A stretch of DNA of 64,000 nucleotides. Origin: JAAZHD01 sp012510895. GTDB taxonomy: Bacteria > Bacillota > Clostridia > Caldicoprobacterales > DTU083. The translations under genes and the position numbers were made by a program. The notes under the pieces were generated by a model that ran no database searches, was not told where the DNA came from, and saw only the letters and a program-made list of their open reading frames with translations. The stretch covers positions 8,248-72,247 of the forward strand of contig JBMNJC010000008.1 in assembly GCA_050951465.1 (NCBI GenBank), written 5' to 3'. Positions 1 through 8,572 of the stretch are shown here, in pieces; position 1 is the first letter of the stretch, and every line of letters starts with the position of its first letter.

Positions 1-396
1 TAAATCAAGTGCTAGTTCGGCTTCAATAATATCCGGCAGTTTAGTTGTGTAATAAGAAAAAACAACGTCGGGTAAGTCACTGCCTGCAAGCAGAATATTG
101 AATTTGTCCTGGTCATAATAATGGTACTCAGATATCTCAACGTTAGCCAGCCTGAGTACTTCCTGCCATGTATCTGTCTCATACCACATACAGGGTGCTG
201 TCTGCAAATTTGAAGTGCTTCCTATTGAGATCTTAATTGGTTCGGAATCTGCTGTTTTTTCATCCGGTACTTTCGTGGCTTCATCGGTAGGGGCAGCTGT
301 AGGATTTGTTGTTCCTGAATCCCCAGCACATCCTGTGAACAAAGCCAAAAGCATTATAACCGTAAGAACAGCTATCATAAGTCTCTTGGTTTTCAA
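1..396 (-). CDS. ABC transporter solute-binding lipoprotein (N-terminal part; runs off window)
   Basis: The protein starts at a TTG (394-396) a few bases after a strong AGGGGGAG ribosome binding site. It opens with MKTKRLMIAVL, a hydrophobic stretch and the lipobox LFTGC, so it should be a membrane-anchored lipoprotein. A Thr/Pro/Glu-rich linker follows, then a mature start (KISIGSTSN) and an LLAGSDLPDVVFSY segment typical of large carbohydrate-binding proteins of the LplA/YtcQ kind. The gene is cut by the window edge. It lies 220 bases after the YesM kinase gene on the same strand, the usual arrangement for a sugar or oligosaccharide ABC importer under YesM/YesN control. The substrate cannot be read from this part. 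Confidence 0.8.
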   Translation of the reverse strand, partial: MKTKRLMIAVLTVIMLLALFTGCAGDSGTTNPTAAPTDEATKVPDEKTADSEPIKISIGSTSNLQTAPCMWYETDTWQEVLRLANVEISEYHYYDQDKFNILLAGSDLPDVVFSYYTTKLPDIIEAELALDL

Positions 397-444
397 TTTG
401 ACTCCCCCTTTTATTATTCTATTGCATATTGCTGTGTTACAATT

Positions 445-473
445 AGTATATTTTTTACAAATTAATTAATCAA
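445..473 (-). promoter_or_regulatory. sigma-A type promoter for the solute-binding protein
   Basis: Read on the minus strand, TTGATT (468-473) is followed after 17 bases by TATACT (445-450), about 50 bases ahead of the TTG start. It suggests the binding protein is transcribed on its own as well as from the kinase operon. Confidence 0.5.
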
Positions 474-616
474 TGAACTATCCTATAAGCTTTTTTGTCT
501 GAATTGTATTAAATCTTAAATTCCAATTAACTGAAGTGTGGAATTGTTATATTTTTATGGGATTTTTATTGGAATTATGCTACTAGCAGGCAATCTGTTT
601 AAATCCTTCTTAATAA

Positions 617-2473
617 CTACACCTTAGTCTCCATTTTTATACAGCTGCTCCAATCCTTTGGTGGAGAAATAATGGTAAGCCCGTATGCATCTCCGTAATG
701 TAGTTTAAGCCGCTTATTTACATTGATCAGTCCTATTCCTCTGCTTCGTTTTTGCCTGCTTTCGGTTTTTTCTGAAGCCAAAGGTGCTGAAAACACTTCA
801 TTCAGCCTGGTCATTGTTTCATCATTAAAACCTATGCCGTTATCCATTACATAAATGTTTAATTTTTCTGATTCATAGGAAATTTGGATCTTAATACGCA
901 AAGACTGACCTCGAACCATACCATGTTCACAGCTGTTTTCCAAAAGAGGCTGCAGAACAAAACGGGGTATCCTGATCGATTCGTTTGCCTCCATATCCAA
1001 GTCAGAATTTATTTCCATGTTCACCTGGTTCCCTGTGCGTAGTCTCATTAATCTAATGTAGTTTTCTGAAAAATTAAGTTTCTCCTTCAAGGTCCAGTCA
1101 ATTGTCCAGTCACTGAAGACAGGATGGAGCAATTCGCTGAGCACAACCAGCATGTCTGAAACCTTCTCCGCTCCCGATAATGTAGCCATCCAGCGAATAG
1201 ATGTAATGGAATTATAAATAAAATGGGGATTAATTTGGGCCTGAAGATTGCGAAATTCAAGCATCATCTTTTCCTGCTCATCTTTCTCTTTTTGTTTCAG
1301 CAAATCATTTATACTCCTAATCATCTGATTAAAATGCTTTTGCATCCTGTTTATTTCTTCAATATTTGAACTTTCATTGATATGAACGGAAAGGTTACCC
1401 TTATATACCTGAGTCAGTCCTTCCGTAATCTGTTTAATAGGGCGCGTAAAGCTGATTACCCATACTGAATAAAGTATGCATGCTAGTAAAATGAATGCAG
1501 TACCGACAATATAAGAGGTTTTCCGGAGCAGATTAATACTCTTATACTGAATGCTTGTTGGAGTCTGCTTGATCAGTATCCAATCGGGATTCTCGAGCTG
1601 ATAGTAGATTATTTGATAATCTATGTCTTTAGCTGTTGTATAGCTGATGCTGCCATACTTGTTTTCTAGGTTGATTTTATAATAAAACTCGGGAATTACG
1701 CCTAACTTTGACAAATTCCCTCCGGAAATCAAGGCGCCGGAACCGTCAAGCAGATACACACTGCTGTCTTCATCAGATAAATATGAAAAACTCTCACGTA
1801 CGGATTCTTCTTTCACTGAAACCAGCATTATCAAATCCTTGCGCTTTCCTGGCTGTAAAGCATATGTTACTTTACGCAGACCGCATATCATAAGTTCATC
1901 GGCTGAAGGCTGATTGGTTGAAGTCGTAAGAGTAAATTCGCTCATGGGATATGTACCAAGCCAAACGGTTCTATGAGTAATGCTGCTTTTTTTAACTATG
2001 TTATTATAAAAGGGATGTGAACTATCTTCCATAAAAAAGTTCCAGGTTCTTGATGCTCCGCACATGGTACCATCTTGGCGAAAGAAAAGTACAGCATTAA
2101 GATCCCTGGCAGAATAGAAATATGATTGTATTGCATCTAGAAAGGAAATCCTATCCATTGTTTTCTTAAGGAAATCATTGTTGCTGTATTCTGTGGTCAG
2201 ATAGTTATAAACCGCATCTTCACTTTGCAAAAGCATTGCAGAAGTCATAGCTGACCCCAGTATTTCATTTAGTTTCATAGCTGTATAATTAAATCTTGAT
2301 ACAGTCTCACTTTCATTCTTTTGCTGAATCTGGGCTAAATGCAGCAGAGAAGTAATCTGTACAGGTAAAAAAATACCTACAGCTAAAAAAATTAAGGAAA
2401 CTGTAATTAATCGTGATTTTATAGTTTTGAATCTTATGGTCTTTAATAGTCTGGCAACTTGTTTTCTCTTCAT
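617..2473 (-). CDS. YesM-type sensor histidine kinase
   Basis: This is a 618-residue membrane sensor kinase. A transmembrane helix near residues 15-37 and a second near 320-345 bracket a large extracytoplasmic sensor region; HAMP, a His_kinase domain with the phospho-acceptor motif NPHFIYN, and a HATPase_c domain (LQPLLENSCEHG, DNGIGF, GIGLINV) follow. The start is the ATG at 2471-2473, which overlaps the TGA of the AraC-type gene in an ATGA arrangement, so translation is coupled; a longer open frame upstream has no support. It should phosphorylate the response regulator encoded just upstream and control import through the binding protein downstream. The gene is intact, unlike its partner regulator. 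Confidence 0.93.
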   Translation of the reverse strand: MKRKQVARLLKTIRFKTIKSRLITVSLIFLAVGIFLPVQITSLLHLAQIQQKNESETVSRFNYTAMKLNEILGSAMTSAMLLQSEDAVYNYLTTEYSNNDFLKKTMDRISFLDAIQSYFYSARDLNAVLFFRQDGTMCGASRTWNFFMEDSSHPFYNNIVKKSSITHRTVWLGTYPMSEFTLTTSTNQPSADELMICGLRKVTYALQPGKRKDLIMLVSVKEESVRESFSYLSDEDSSVYLLDGSGALISGGNLSKLGVIPEFYYKINLENKYGSISYTTAKDIDYQIIYYQLENPDWILIKQTPTSIQYKSINLLRKTSYIVGTAFILLACILYSVWVISFTRPIKQITEGLTQVYKGNLSVHINESSNIEEINRMQKHFNQMIRSINDLLKQKEKDEQEKMMLEFRNLQAQINPHFIYNSITSIRWMATLSGAEKVSDMLVVLSELLHPVFSDWTIDWTLKEKLNFSENYIRLMRLRTGNQVNMEINSDLDMEANESIRIPRFVLQPLLENSCEHGMVRGQSLRIKIQISYESEKLNIYVMDNGIGFNDETMTRLNEVFSAPLASEKTESRQKRSRGIGLINVNKRLKLHYGDAYGLTIISPPKDWSSCIKMETKV

Positions 2474-3060
2474 TTGGCAACCCTCAGTTGATGCGGTGAA
2501 AGGCCTGTCTTTTGTTTGAAAAAACGTGAAAAGTAAGAAGCATCTGAAAAGCCACAAAGAGTTGATACTTTCTGTATGGAAAATTCACCTAAACCAATTA
2601 GTTCACAGGCTTTATCGATACGGACAAGGCCCAAATAATCTGAAAAACTGCATCCAACCATTTGTTTAAATAAAACAGAATAGTAATTGGGGCTTACACA
2701 AACCATAGATGCCATATCAGTAAGAGAAATATTCTGTTCAATGTTCTCACGGATATAGCATATTGTATTAAGCATCTCCTTACAATAAATAGGATGCAGA
2801 CAGGAGGAATCACCAAAAACAGTTGTCTCAAACAGCATGAAGGCATCTTTCGCTGATTCTGCCTCCGCCAGAGATATGCGCAGATGATTCAATAAATCAT
2901 CAGACTTCTCGGTTTTATTTATGGTAATAAGATATAACTCAGCCAAAGAAAGTAAAGATTTCTCATACTTTTCTCTGCTAATCCCCAAGGATTCCTTTAA
3001 GGCATCAATATTTGAACTGAAAAGCAACTTATTTTTTTGATAATTCATAAGGGGTACCAT
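2470..3060 (-). CDS. AraC-type DNA-binding half of a split YesN-like response regulator
   Basis: The last 100 residues are a double helix-turn-helix AraC domain (NISLTDMASMVCVSPNYYS, then FSIQKVSTLCGFSDASYFSR and GLSPHQLR). The first 95 residues match the helical linker of YesN regulators. It is in the same frame as the receiver gene upstream, separated only by a TAG at 3076-3078 and five sense codons, so together they make one regulator of about 520 residues, the usual YesN length. The ATG at 3058-3060 has an AGGAAAG sequence 10 bases upstream, so this half could still be translated by reinitiation. Its stop overlaps the kinase start. Confidence 0.85.
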   Translation of the reverse strand: MVPLMNYQKNKLLFSSNIDALKESLGISREKYEKSLLSLAELYLITINKTEKSDDLLNHLRISLAEAESAKDAFMLFETTVFGDSSCLHPIYCKEMLNTICYIRENIEQNISLTDMASMVCVSPNYYSVLFKQMVGCSFSDYLGLVRIDKACELIGLGEFSIQKVSTLCGFSDASYFSRFFKQKTGLSPHQLRVAK

Positions 3061-3075
3061 TACCAGTATTCTTTC

Positions 3076-4032
3076 CTACAAAAGTGTAATACAGTCATGC
3101 AGATCAAAAGTACCACGTTCTCCAGGTCTGTCTGCTTGTAAAACTGTTAAGCTGCTGGGATAAAAATATGAATTCCTTAATATTATTTGACCCTTACTGA
3201 CCAGCTTGGCAAGCCTTTCATCAGAACCTTTTGTTTCACATATGACTATTCTGAGTTTGACATCAAGTACTTCATCTATATATGATAACAATTCCCTTAT
3301 AACTAAATATATTTCATTGATATCATGTTCGTCAGTATGGGCCAGAGAAATAAAAAGCAGTTCATCATCAAAATATACATCCGATACCCTGAATGGATTT
3401 AAGCGCTTCTGAAAAATGCTTGTTATAGAGGACTTAAGAATTGATCGAACCTGTGAATCCCATAGAATTAAAATGCAATACTGTATATGCTTGTAATATT
3501 GTTCATGTTTTTCACATTCACTCAAGTACAGGTCACTGTCATGATGGACAAATACAAAATCATAAAGCGGATTTGCCTTTCTCATATCGCCTGGCAAAGA
3601 TGTTGTGTATGCAACTGAAACATAAATATCTTTTAAGTTGTTTAAGGCCTTTTTCAATACCTCATCAATGTCTTTCTGCACCATAGTTGCTTTTACCAGG
3701 TATCCTGTTATACCCATTTTCATCAACTGGTAAAGAGTATCAAAATCCTCAATGCAAGTAATAATAATAATCTCGCATACCTCTCCGCTTTCCCTAATTT
3801 TCCTGACCAACTCCACCCCGTCCATGCCGGGCATACAGAGATCGGTCAGCACAATATTGGGGCGGTGTATCTGATAAGCTTCCCATGCACTGACCCCGTC
3901 TTCGACTACAGCAACCACCTGCATACCATAGTCTTCCCATGGAACGGTTAGATTTAGCCCTACCCGGACAAGTAGTTCATCTTCAGCTATCATGACTTTA
4001 TACGCAGGAGTTCTTTCTTCCAATAAACCCAA
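3076..4032 (-). CDS. response regulator receiver half of a split YesN-like regulator
   Basis: Residues 10-130 form a REC domain with the acidic pocket (AEDE), the phospho-acceptor in LTDLCMPGMDG and the conserved Lys in YLVKATM. About 190 residues of YesN-type linker follow. Translation ends at an in-frame TAG at 3076-3078; the AraC output domain continues in the same frame beyond it. Without readthrough or reinitiation the receiver has no DNA-binding domain. This is a base substitution rather than a homopolymer shift, so it is more likely to be a true mutation than the many one-base indels elsewhere. Confidence 0.85.
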   Translation of the reverse strand: MGLLEERTPAYKVMIAEDELLVRVGLNLTVPWEDYGMQVVAVVEDGVSAWEAYQIHRPNIVLTDLCMPGMDGVELVRKIRESGEVCEIIIITCIEDFDTLYQLMKMGITGYLVKATMVQKDIDEVLKKALNNLKDIYVSVAYTTSLPGDMRKANPLYDFVFVHHDSDLYLSECEKHEQYYKHIQYCILILWDSQVRSILKSSITSIFQKRLNPFRVSDVYFDDELLFISLAHTDEHDINEIYLVIRELLSYIDEVLDVKLRIVICETKGSDERLAKLVSKGQIILRNSYFYPSSLTVLQADRPGERGTFDLHDCITLL

Positions 4033-4290
4033 TCCTTTCTTAATGCTTTTAATGGGATCAACTCTTTATCGACTGAAAGAACTGTATAGTCATCACTTAT
4101 CAATATTACTTTTAATCTATAATTCAGAACCTATATGTAATTTTCCTCTTTTGATTCGTGTCTTTTTAATATCCTATATAAAGTCTTCTTGATAATGGCA
4201 GTAATACAGAAAGTAATATAATAACTAAAATACGTATAACATAAAAATACCGTTTAATTCAAATGTCTTTACCGCGAACGAAAGTAGTAT

Positions 4291-4331
4291 TTGCCTTTGT
4301 AAATAAATAGTAGTAATATTAAATTACTACT
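4291..4331 (+). promoter_or_regulatory. promoter with overlapping palindromic operator ahead of the lipid kinase gene
   Basis: TTGCCT (4291-4296), 17 bases, TAATAT (4314-4319). A perfect inverted repeat AGTAGTAAT (4309-4317) / ATTACTACT (4323-4331) with a five-base spacer overlaps the -10 element, as expected of a repressor site. The rest of the 332-base gap between the receiver gene and this promoter shows nothing else recognisable. Confidence 0.45.
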
Positions 4332-4374
4332 TTATTAAATACTACAAGTCATAAACAGAATTGGGTGAATTGCA

Positions 4375-5288
4375 ATGCGCAAAAAAATACTGTTTATTAT
4401 AAATCCGAAGCCGGAAAACAGCAAATAAAGAATTATTTGCTGGACATTCTGGATATTTTTGTTAAAGAAAGCTATGATACTACTGTTTATATTACCCAAT
4501 CACGCGGTGATGCTATAAATGTTACTGAAGAAAGAGCAAAAGAATACGATCTGGTCGTATGCAGTGGCGGAGATGGTACTTTGAATGAAGTAGTATCCGG
4601 CATGATGAAGAGCAAAAAAAAGGTCCCTATCGGCTACCTGCCGGCAGGAACAACAAATGATTTTGCAGGCAGTCTGCATATTCCAAAAAACTTAATAGCT
4701 GCTGCAAATACCATTGTCAAAGGACAGACTTATTCATGCGATATAGGATCATTTAACGATTACTATTTTACATACGTTGCTGCATTCGGCTTATTTACTG
4801 ATGTTCCCTATGAAACAAAACAGGAAACAAAGAATATATTAGGATATCTTGCTTATATTCTGGAAGGCATTAAAAGACTTAATGAAATGAAATCCTATCG
4901 CCTGAAAGTAGAGTATAATGGTAATTCACTTACAGATGATTTTATATTTGGAATGATTACCAATTCCACCCCTTCTACTGCAATTGGAGGCTTTTTGAAT
5001 CTTAATACATCAAACGCTTATATTAACGATGGATTGTTTGAGGTAACTTTAATTAAACGTCCGAAAAGCGCCATGGAACTGCAGGAGATTATTACTGCCT
5101 TGCTGACTCAGGATTTCAACAAGAAACATATTATTACCTTCAAGTCCAATCACCTGGTAATCACCGGGAATAACAAAATATCATGGACTGTAGATGGTGA
5201 GTTCGGAGGTGAACATGAAAAGGTCATTATCACGAATCTAAGGGAAGAAATAAAAATAATCGCTCCTATCGGCCTTGAAGGTCATTAA
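4375..5288 (+). CDS. dagK: diacylglycerol kinase / YegS-type lipid kinase (one-base frameshift near the N-terminus)
   Basis: The ATG at 4375 starts MRKKILFIINPK, the normal N-terminus of this family, but the frame then closes; the remaining 290 residues continue in the next frame as AGKQQIKNYLLD. One missing G in AAGGCCGG explains the break. The catalytic-domain motifs are intact: SGGDGTLNEVVSG (nucleotide binding) and PAGTTNDFAG, with a C-terminal WTVDGEFGGE segment. The enzyme phosphorylates diacylglycerol or a related lipid at the membrane. It overlaps the 3' end of the convergent M14 peptidase gene by 23 bases. Family assignment is secure; exact lipid is not. Confidence 0.85.
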
Positions 5289-6337
5289 ATGCCTTAACAG
5301 CCCTGGCCAGGTTTTCTCCTAAACGGATGAGCCTATCTTGTGATACCATATTATCAGCAGTGCCGAAATAAGCAGTCTCAAAAGTAAAGCTCATCTCTAT
5401 GCCGGGCTTTACCCCCAAAGTACCGGGAACATGTAGGTGTCCCGCCAACATTCCATTCCACATTAATATCGATGTTGTTATCTTTGCAATACTGCATACT
5501 GCCTGGATCCTTACCCGTAATTTCCTCAAGTATCTTTCCGAAACGATTGTATTTTTCCTTCATGCCCTCTATTGCATGAACTACAAAGCAAGTGTCATTG
5601 CGCCCTCCGAAATGCCATGGCGAATGCAGATCCAACATATATTTCACGTTTTTATCCTTGGTGTATTCCATCAGTGCAGCAGTAGAACGATAGATAGGAT
5701 TAGGCAGATAGTCTCGATTATGATCATGGGGGTACCTGTTTTTTCCCTGATCGCCGTTAATAACCCCGTCTATATCTATAAAGGGAACAGCTAGTACCTT
5801 GAGGCCTTTCACTGGTCGGGTGTAAAACTCTTTAAGCATTCCCTCCATAACATAAGTGCCGGTAGATTCACAGGCATGATGTCTAGAGGTCAGCACAATG
5901 TAGGCATCTCCTTCACCAAACTCTGCAATATCGACGGGATTACCCTTTTCTGAATTCACCAGAGTTTTTATGGGAATGTTATACACTTCAGCAAATCTAT
6001 AGAAGCGTTCCGGCAGGTAAACCATATTATGAGCAAAATATACTCTTTTTTCTTCAGGCCCAAAATGATATGTAAATCTGCTATACCCGTCCAGTGTTTC
6101 GGAACCTGCCCAATGCCAATCTTCTAAATCTCTGCTTACAGCAGGCCCAAAATAACCTATATAATTCTTGCCTGAAAAATCAAAGGTCCATGTTTGGCCT
6201 TGAGCACCTTCTACGCAAAAAGCCCAGTAAAACCAATCAGTAGTGGTATCACGCAATTGCGGCCTAACCTTAACTATACCTTCATTTTTTTCATAAACTT
6301 CTATGTTTGCTCCCGGAAAATCAGTATGAATTCGCAT
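5266..6337 (-). CDS. M14-family zinc carboxypeptidase-like protein (frameshift before the catalytic Glu)
   Basis: Residues 1-125 look like the beta-sandwich domain that precedes the catalytic domain in cytosolic M14 carboxypeptidases. The zinc ligands are visible in SRHHACESTG (HxxE) and in MLDLHSPWHFGG. After CSRYFGG the frame is lost at a run of five G near 5418; the other frame supplies PGIEMSFTFETAYFG with the catalytic Glu and ends at 5266. The two pieces therefore belong to one protein of about 356 residues. No signal peptide is present. It is the last gene of the CapA/FAD/GH-like operon, 17 bases after the preceding gene, with a good AAGGAATGGAG site. It may trim an amino-acyl or gamma-glutamyl substituent, but the substrate is unknown. 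Confidence 0.82.
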
Positions 6338-6354
6338 AATTCCATCTCCATTCC

Positions 6355-8538
6355 TTATACAAGTTTTGCAGTGGAAATCATTTTAAACTCCCCAGGCTCC
6401 AGATTTATCTTTTCACACATGCCGAATTGATGCAGCCAGAAATCATGGCTGTTTTCAAAATCGATATTCATCATACAGATCTTACCTGCCTCAGGGAAAT
6501 AGCTGAATGCAATATAGTTACATTCATTGCCGGGCTTCATCTTATCATCTGTTATCCAGACATATCCCCGGTGTTCATTTGCAATTGCACGATAAATGTA
6601 ACCAAGGAGCCCTGCAGTATTGATCATAGAACCGGGGCCTTCGTCAATATCCAGGGCACCGGGATAAGTCCATGTGTTCAGGAAGTAGCATTTACCTTTG
6701 CCATAATGATGCAGTGCCAGAATAGGACTGGCTTTCTCATCATCAATAACAAGAATCTCAAGATCTTTATCTGTAATTTCAATATCACCCATTGGTACAC
6801 CAAGTACGCCAAACCTCCTGGGAAAGGCACAGCCAAGCCTGTCTGATCCAGGCGGTATGGTAGCCCAATAGAAACAGTCACCCCTGCCCTTCACCCTAAC
6901 GCCGCAAAGTTCGCTAAAATCTCCACTATTAACCAGTTCATCAGTGGTGAAATTTAATTTCCTTGTGTCATTGGTTGACAATTGAGGCAGGGAAATAAAG
7001 AGTGTTCCTCCATTGTATACATATTCTTTAAGTATCTCATATTGTTCTTTTGAGCTGGTATTCCAACCTGTGAAAAGAATGGCTTTATAATTCTTGTTTA
7101 AAAATTCTGCACTGATTTTATTTTTCGCAAATGAAACTACATCAACCTGTCCATAGGGTGTGCCGGACAAATGAATATTGACGTAGGGCTTAAGCACCGG
7201 CATCTCAGGGAAGAAAACATCCCGTGCAAGTTTCCAGCCCCTCTCCGGCGCTCCCTGAAACCAACTGGGATTCTCTATAGCTATGTCATAAAGACCATTA
7301 ATTGCATAATTATGGTTATACCGGGCTGTTGCTAAATCATGGTTTCCTTTGGCAAGAGCAATAATGGATTCCGGCTGCCCCTCCGGTGTGCCGTTGGATT
7401 TAACAAAATTCCAGAAATCTGATATTATATCACGATATTTCCGACAAATGGGAGAATTATAATTAATAGTCGGAAAGTATGGTCTTGCTTCTTCCAAAAG
7501 TGGTTTCACTACTTCAGGATTTTTCGTTAATATCTCTTTTGCTTCTCCCCACCCCAGGATCCCAAGTTTCTCCCTGGCCGTCTGAGGGATTTTTAATTTC
7601 GGAGAGTCTGGAGAAAGGGTATGTTCTACAAACCAGTTTCCTGATTCATTGATTATCATTTTGCTTCCCGCCATATATTTCAGATACAAAGAAGCACGGA
7701 GAACATCATATCTATAAGAATCATTATTGGGCAACCACGAATAATGTTCATGAGCAAGATGGGAGCCCCATAGCGGTAACTCATGCTGTCTGTATAGCCC
7801 CCTGGAAAAACCGCTTGAAAAGTTGAGACTAGGAAAAGCAAAATCTTCTACAACAGGTATTTCCGCACCGCCAAGTATTTCATAGTCCAAATGAAAGTTG
7901 CTGCTCGTTGCCATGATATAGCCCCAGCCGCTTTCCTTACGCTCACTTACATGCTCGTGAACCTTATTCATAAGTCTGTCTGCCAAAGCACCCAGTGTGA
8001 GCTCTCCTGTTTCGTCAAGGATTTCCCGGGCTTCATTTAAACCTACGTTAAATCTTTCGCCAAAATCATAGCCTAGATAAAATTCGCCGCCTTCCTCGCT
8101 CATTTTGGCTACCCACTCTTTTTCAGAATCTGTATACAGAAGTGCAGTATATATTCCCTGTTTCTTAGCCTCACGGATAAACCGGACCAAACCTGCACCA
8201 AAACGATCCTTATGGGCATCAAAAATATGCTGATACTCTGAAATGGTCAGATTCTTAAATTCCTCCCAGTCCGGTGCAGGAATATTTATTCCAATCTCAT
8301 CCAGAGCATAAAACCATTCAGCAATTAGACGGGGAGAAAATCCCCTGGCATAGCCCCATACCTGAGCCAAATTACCCTGATTGTCTTCCAGTATTTTTTT
8401 TATCATATCCATAGGACTGAAATATTGGGCCTGCCAGGCATAATGGCCAATCATAGTACACATTAAGGTATCGGTATCAGTGGGATATACGCCAGTGCCT
8501 AAGAACATACCTTCAGGCGGAAGTTTAATATTGCTCAT
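6355..8538 (-). CDS. large uncharacterised GH-like protein with beta-galactosidase-style middle domain
   Basis: 727 residues, intact and without signal peptide. I do not recognise a named family. The first 430 residues resemble a glycoside hydrolase TIM barrel (GYARGFSPRLIAEWFYALDE, many Trp/Tyr/His, IINESGNWFVEH). Around 470-560 is a Rossmann-like segment (YKAILFTGWNTSSKEQYEILKEYVYNGGTLFIS) like the glutaminase-like trimerisation domain of GH42 or GH14-like proteins, and the last 60 residues look like a beta-sandwich. Its neighbours, an FAD oxidoreductase and a discoidin-like tail, also occur in sugar-degradation loci. A role in cytosolic glycoside or glycoconjugate breakdown is inference. 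Confidence 0.6.
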   Translation of the reverse strand: MSNIKLPPEGMFLGTGVYPTDTDTLMCTMIGHYAWQAQYFSPMDMIKKILEDNQGNLAQVWGYARGFSPRLIAEWFYALDEIGINIPAPDWEEFKNLTISEYQHIFDAHKDRFGAGLVRFIREAKKQGIYTALLYTDSEKEWVAKMSEEGGEFYLGYDFGERFNVGLNEAREILDETGELTLGALADRLMNKVHEHVSERKESGWGYIMATSSNFHLDYEILGGAEIPVVEDFAFPSLNFSSGFSRGLYRQHELPLWGSHLAHEHYSWLPNNDSYRYDVLRASLYLKYMAGSKMIINESGNWFVEHTLSPDSPKLKIPQTAREKLGILGWGEAKEILTKNPEVVKPLLEEARPYFPTINYNSPICRKYRDIISDFWNFVKSNGTPEGQPESIIALAKGNHDLATARYNHNYAINGLYDIAIENPSWFQGAPERGWKLARDVFFPEMPVLKPYVNIHLSGTPYGQVDVVSFAKNKISAEFLNKNYKAILFTGWNTSSKEQYEILKEYVYNGGTLFISLPQLSTNDTRKLNFTTDELVNSGDFSELCGVRVKGRGDCFYWATIPPGSDRLGCAFPRRFGVLGVPMGDIEITDKDLEILVIDDEKASPILALHHYGKGKCYFLNTWTYPGALDIDEGPGSMINTAGLLGYIYRAIANEHRGYVWITDDKMKPGNECNYIAFSYFPEAGKICMMNIDFENSHDFWLHQFGMCEKINLEPGEFKMISTAKLV

Positions 8539-8572
8539 ATCAATTACCTCTTTCTAATCTCTTGTAATTTGA

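Noticed and set aside
3076..3078. TAG as a pyrrolysine or readthrough codon in the response regulator
   Set aside because: No pyrrolysine gene or downstream element is in the window and regulators of this family do not use it; nonsense mutation or reinitiation is simpler.
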